Made by a program: the position numbers and the translations under genes. From Gallionellaceae bacterium (GTDB lineage: Bacteria > Pseudomonadota > Gammaproteobacteria > Burkholderiales > Gallionellaceae), in NCBI GenBank assembly GCA_003151655.1, contig PLYB01000058.1, forward strand, positions 1 through 8,796: a DNA stretch of 8,796 bases, given 5' to 3'. Numbering within the stretch: position 1 is the stretch's first letter; the number at the start of each line of letters is the position of its first letter. Shown piece by piece: positions 5,510-8,796 of the stretch. The notes under the pieces are model-generated. The model saw nothing but the letters and a program-made list of their open reading frames with translations, was not told where the DNA came from and did not search any database.

Positions 5510-8287
5510 GCATTTAATAGCGACATTGCTGAAAAGTGGGTGCTGGTTATCGATGACTTTGAGGCAATGCGCTCTCAGTTGCGTATGACTTTGTACAGCG
5601 CTGGCTTTACCAAACTGCATGTAGTGAGCAGCATTAAGGATGCAATGGCGCGTATAGCAAGTAATCGCTACGATTTGATTCTGTGTGACTATGCCTTGGG
5701 TGACGGCACCGATGGACAGCAGTTCATGGAGTACTTGCACAGCAATGAACTGATTACCCGCCATACCATTTTCATCATGATTACTGCCGAACAGGAATAT
5801 AAAAAAGTAGTTGCCGCGTCTGAATGTGCTCCTGACGATTATGTGCTGAAACCTTTTACCGCAGCCGAATTTAACGCCAGGTTGGAAAAGTTGCTGGAGA
5901 GACGGGAGTACTTTTCAGTTATCGACAATGCAATCGACTTAAAAAACTGGGCTGTAGTGATTGCTTTATGCGACAAGAAGTTAACGCAAAAAGATAAATA
6001 TCTCATTGATCTTTGCAAGATCAAGTGCACTGCGCTAATGCATACCAATCGTGCGCAAGAGTCTGCGAATTTGTATAAAGAAATTCTTGCGCTACGCCCT
6101 ATCGGATGGGCCAAATTAGGTTTGGCACGGGCTTTGTTGCAACTCGACAAGCGGGATGATGCCAAGAAGCTTGCGCAGGAAATTATGGCCGAGTCGCCCC
6201 AATTCATGGCGGCTTATGATTTTCTTGGGAAAATATTGGCTATGTCGGGTGAAAAAAATGCCGCACTGGAGGTGCTGCAAAAGGCACGTGAAGTCTCTCC
6301 CGGAAGCTTGAGCCGAGTTCGTGAAATGAGTTATTTGGCAGTGAGTGCAGGCAAACCGGAAATGGCAGAAGAAATAATGCGTCAAGCATTGCATATACAC
6401 AAATATTCTCCGGTTTGCCACTCGACTGATTATGCCCTGCTCTCCAAAGCATTGGTCAATATGGGCAAGGCGACCGAAGCATTGAGTGTATTGGAGGAAG
6501 CACAAAATATATTTAAGGACGATCACAGTAGGATTGTTTTGTCGGCAATGGAAAGCATTGCACATGTCGCGGTCGGGAATCACGAAATTGCAGCAACTGC
6601 TTTAACCAAGGCAATGTCATTTTACGACTTGAATAAGTTACCGGCCTGCACCGTGATTGAGCTTGCCGATGCGTGTTTTGTCTCGGGCAAGGGAGATGAC
6701 GCAAACAATTTGTTGCGCTATACGATACAAAACAATCCGCATGACGAGGTGATCAAAAGCAGGGTTCACGATGCATTGATCTCTGCCGGAAAAAGCGCAT
6801 CAGAAGCTGCCGCAATGATTGATGCGAGCTGCACAGAAAGTATCCAGGTGAATAATATTGGACAACCTGAATCTGTAATTTCCATGCTGTGCCAACCTGT
6901 AAAGCGGCTGCCGATCAACGTAGACCCTTTTTATGCAAAGCTGGTCGCAAACATGGTGGAGCAGAAATTAATTGTAGCTTTAGAAGACATCTATGCAGAA
7001 AACAATTACAAACTGGTTTCCAAAAGTTCAGTTATAAGTTCCAGCCAGTGGGAAAAGATGCTCAACCACAAGTTACTGAAACCCATCGACCACAACCTGA
7101 TTATTAACAACGTTGTCACATCTATGTCGGTGGCGAGTGATGCTGCAAGTCTGACTGAAAAAGATCATAGACTGCTGCAATTGATAAGTAGCTCAGGCGA
7201 TCCCGCAGTATTGTTTCGACAACTAGCCGACCTTCCGCTATTGCCGCAAATGGCTTTCAAACTTACTGTTGTCAAAGTACAGCGGCCAAGTTTATACCAG
7301 CATTTATTGCTCGTTACATTAATTTCCCAGTTCCTGGCAAATTGCAGTGGACTGTCAGAAAAAGAGCGCGCATGTTTAATGTATGCCGCCCTGTTTCACG
7401 ACTTTGGCGAATTGCACATAGATCCCGCCGGGCTGAACTCAAATCGCGAACTTAACGATATCGAGTGGAGCAGCATTTATGAACATCCTGTTGTAGGCTA
7501 TCTAATTGCTCTTGATATGCAGTGCTTCGATCCTGCAGTTCCGCTAGCAATCCTGCAACATCAGGAGAGGCTCGATGGTAGCGGTTACCCTTCCGGTTTG
7601 CGTGGAACTCAAATTGGTACATTGGCTCGCATTATCAGTATCGCCGATGTTTGTGCTTCCGTCATCACGAGGGACACCGGCAATGAGCGCATCATCAACT
7701 TGATGCGTTTGAATAAAAACAAGTATGACCCCAAATTAATTTCATTTTTATATCGGGGATTCGATCACCTCGCCAATGAAGTTGATCTGGCAGATGTTGC
7801 AGTTCCACCGCAACTTAATGAAGTTGCGCGGCTAATGGAGAAGTGGAATAAATTTCGTGCAACGCTGTCGGCTAGCGGGGATAATCATCCTTCCGAAAAT
7901 ATTGAATTTCTAATTGAGCGAATGGTAAATCTACGTTCCATGTTTCTACAGCTTGGCTTTGATCCGAATGGATTGCCACAATTAGTCAAGCTAGCGGCAG
8001 AGGATCCGGTTGTTGCCAAAGAGTTGAGTGAAGCATTGTGCGAATTAAATTGGCAATTTAAGGATCTTGAGCGGGAAATTATCCGCAGGAAAGAAATCAA
8101 CAATCGTTCGACATTGAATTTTACTGAAAATAACCTGTTAACCGATTGGTTACAAGAGCTACACGCATACCTTGCGGTAACGAAGAAAAGCGCCAAAAAG
8201 CTCCATGTGAACAAAAACCACCAAACTACACGACCGAGCTGGGAGGCCCGGTCAGGAGCCGAACATCCTACGACTCTTCCTGAATGA
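5507..8287 (+). CDS. Response regulator: receiver, TPR array, variant HD-GYP domain
   Basis: A 926-residue, apparently soluble signalling protein. Receiver domain, residues 11-130: acidic pair D16/D17, phosphoacceptor D61 (LILCDYALGDG), T93 and K115 (DDYVLKPF) are all present, so it should be phosphorylated by a histidine kinase. Residues about 147-430 are TPR-like helical repeats (for example YKEILALRP, AAYDFLGKILAMSGEKNAAL, ATEALSVLEEAQ), a scaffold for partners. An unassigned linker follows. The HD-GYP domain is at about 595-760: H631 D632 (FHDFGELHIDP), H660 (EHPVVG), H685 and GYP (HQERLDGSGYPSG), and D714 (IADVC). HD-GYP proteins hydrolyse cyclic di-GMP. Here K of HDxGK is E635 and the second His of HHE is Q686, so a five-ligand metal site survives while two usual positions are changed; activity is uncertain. 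The C-terminal 165 residues are helical and unrecognised. It is divergent from qorA with no partner kinase adjacent. Confidence 0.9.
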   Translation: MAFNSDIAEKWVLVIDDFEAMRSQLRMTLYSAGFTKLHVVSSIKDAMARIASNRYDLILCDYALGDGTDGQQFMEYLHSNELITRHTIFIMITAEQEYKKVVAASECAPDDYVLKPFTAAEFNARLEKLLERREYFSVIDNAIDLKNWAVVIALCDKKLTQKDKYLIDLCKIKCTALMHTNRAQESANLYKEILALRPIGWAKLGLARALLQLDKRDDAKKLAQEIMAESPQFMAAYDFLGKILAMSGEKNAALEVLQKAREVSPGSLSRVREMSYLAVSAGKPEMAEEIMRQALHIHKYSPVCHSTDYALLSKALVNMGKATEALSVLEEAQNIFKDDHSRIVLSAMESIAHVAVGNHEIAATALTKAMSFYDLNKLPACTVIELADACFVSGKGDDANNLLRYTIQNNPHDEVIKSRVHDALISAGKSASEAAAMIDASCTESIQVNNIGQPESVISMLCQPVKRLPINVDPFYAKLVANMVEQKLIVALEDIYAENNYKLVSKSSVISSSQWEKMLNHKLLKPIDHNLIINNVVTSMSVASDAASLTEKDHRLLQLISSSGDPAVLFRQLADLPLLPQMAFKLTVVKVQRPSLYQHLLLVTLISQFLANCSGLSEKERACLMYAALFHDFGELHIDPAGLNSNRELNDIEWSSIYEHPVVGYLIALDMQCFDPAVPLAILQHQERLDGSGYPSGLRGTQIGTLARIISIADVCASVITRDTGNERIINLMRLNKNKYDPKLISFLYRGFDHLANEVDLADVAVPPQLNEVARLMEKWNKFRATLSASGDNHPSENIEFLIERMVNLRSMFLQLGFDPNGLPQLVKLAAEDPVVAKELSEALCELNWQFKDLEREIIRRKEINNRSTLNFTENNLLTDWLQELHAYLAVTKKSAKKLHVNKNHQTTRPSWEARSGAEHPTTLPE

Positions 8288-8584
8288 CATGCGGCCAATG
8301 AAAATTACACTTTGCCGGCAGGCAGATACAGTTTCTATTGCCCGATAACGGAACTACGAATTTCCCAATCGCGGACGCTCATGACCTTTCGCCATCGACC
8401 CTAGCTGGCCTCTCCGCTTCGTCCAGCAATAAGTTCACCCCTTATTTCATCCAGGGGTTTCCACTATTAAAAAATTATATCCGGCCTGATGGTGCAGGTG
8501 TCACTAATATGACATATTGACGAAACTTGGTTTCAGCGAAATTATTTTTGGGAAAACATGAAGTTATTTATTCATCATAAATAG
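8288..8584. other. Intergenic stretch with no convincing gene
   Basis: About 300 nt. A 60-codon frame opens with TTG at 8338 and ends at 8520, but it has no ribosome site, no ATG start and no recognisable motif. Small inverted repeats occur: CCCCT near 8439 paired with AGGGG near 8454, and TGTCA-CTAATA-TGACA near 8500. Neither is followed by a T tract, so no terminator for the response regulator is evident. Confidence 0.5.
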
Positions 8585-8722
8585 TTAAGGAAACGCCGAT
8601 TAAGTCCACAACTATGGTTCGATACATTTTCCGTTCGCCCCGAGTGCCGAGCGTAGCGCGGTGTATCGAGGGGGCGAACGGAAAACACTCACCACGAACG
8701 GACTTAATCGGCGTTTCCTTAA
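8585..8722. repeat. 138-bp nested inverted repeat, MITE-like or composite dispersed element
   Basis: The outer arms, 8585-8607 and 8700-8722, are perfect 23-bp reverse complements that begin and end with TTAA (TTAAGGAAACGCCGATTAAG at the left). Inside, 8627-8641 (TTTTCCGTTCGCCCC) and 8671-8685 are a perfect 15-bp pair enclosing a 29-nt loop with its own imperfect stem (CCGAGC-GTA-GCGCGG). The inner part resembles the 'TTCG...CGAA' intergenic repeats common in betaproteobacteria (general knowledge). There is no coding capacity. As RNA it would form a long branched hairpin and could end the response regulator transcript. TTAA at both ends could be a target duplication or just part of the arms. 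Confidence 0.75.
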
Positions 8723-8796
8723 TGGTTTACGGCAGCAGCATCAATAATTTTTACTATTTTATAAAGCAACACATACCATGCCAAGTTTAATATCCA

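Noticed and set aside
8338..8520. 60-residue open frame starting with TTG
   Set aside because: No ribosome site, no ATG, no recognised motif; too weak to call a gene.
8778..8796. ATG near the right edge that could begin a new gene
   Set aside because: Only six codons are visible and there is no ribosome site before it.

Overview
The window looks like a stretch of a betaproteobacterial chromosome. A member of the Nitrosomonadales/Gallionellaceae is my best guess, but that is an inference from the kinds of genes, the moderate GC content and the style of the intergenic repeats; no marker gene is present to settle it. There are six protein-coding genes that I support, one of them cut by the left edge. 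I saw no rRNA, tRNA or CRISPR array.

Left part (1-550): the N-terminal end of a membrane sensor protein runs off the left edge on the minus strand. It is followed by about 355 nt without a gene, holding a 20-bp sequence that recurs at 5263-5282 and a large GC-rich inverted repeat whose arms both carry quadruplex-like G tracts.

Middle (551-3708, minus strand): a tight three-gene operon, read right to left. It encodes an acyl-CoA-dehydrogenase-fold flavoprotein that lacks the usual catalytic glutamate, a PhnD-like binding protein without a signal peptide, and a ferritin-like diiron protein with a possible TusA-like N-terminal domain. Gene spacing (13 nt, then an overlap) indicates translational coupling. 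The set looks like an uncharacterised oxidative pathway in which a flavoenzyme and a diiron enzyme act with a small-anion or small-ligand binding protein; that reading is inference. A 15-bp perfect palindrome lies in its upstream region. About 360 nt that I cannot assign separate it from a clear QorA-type NADPH:quinone oxidoreductase (4155-5126, minus).

Right part (5127-8796): a 380-nt divergent intergenic region carries the second copy of the 20-bp repeat and two successive hairpins, the second followed by seven T residues (terminator or attenuator). It leads into a 926-residue response regulator (receiver, TPR array, variant HD-GYP domain) that starts with TTG. Downstream is an apparently gene-free stretch and a 138-bp nested inverted repeat with 23-bp perfect ends, resembling a dispersed or MITE-like element.

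The two signalling genes (partial sensor at the left, response regulator at the right) share the 20-bp upstream repeat. The three-gene operon and the response regulator are the parts most worth following up.
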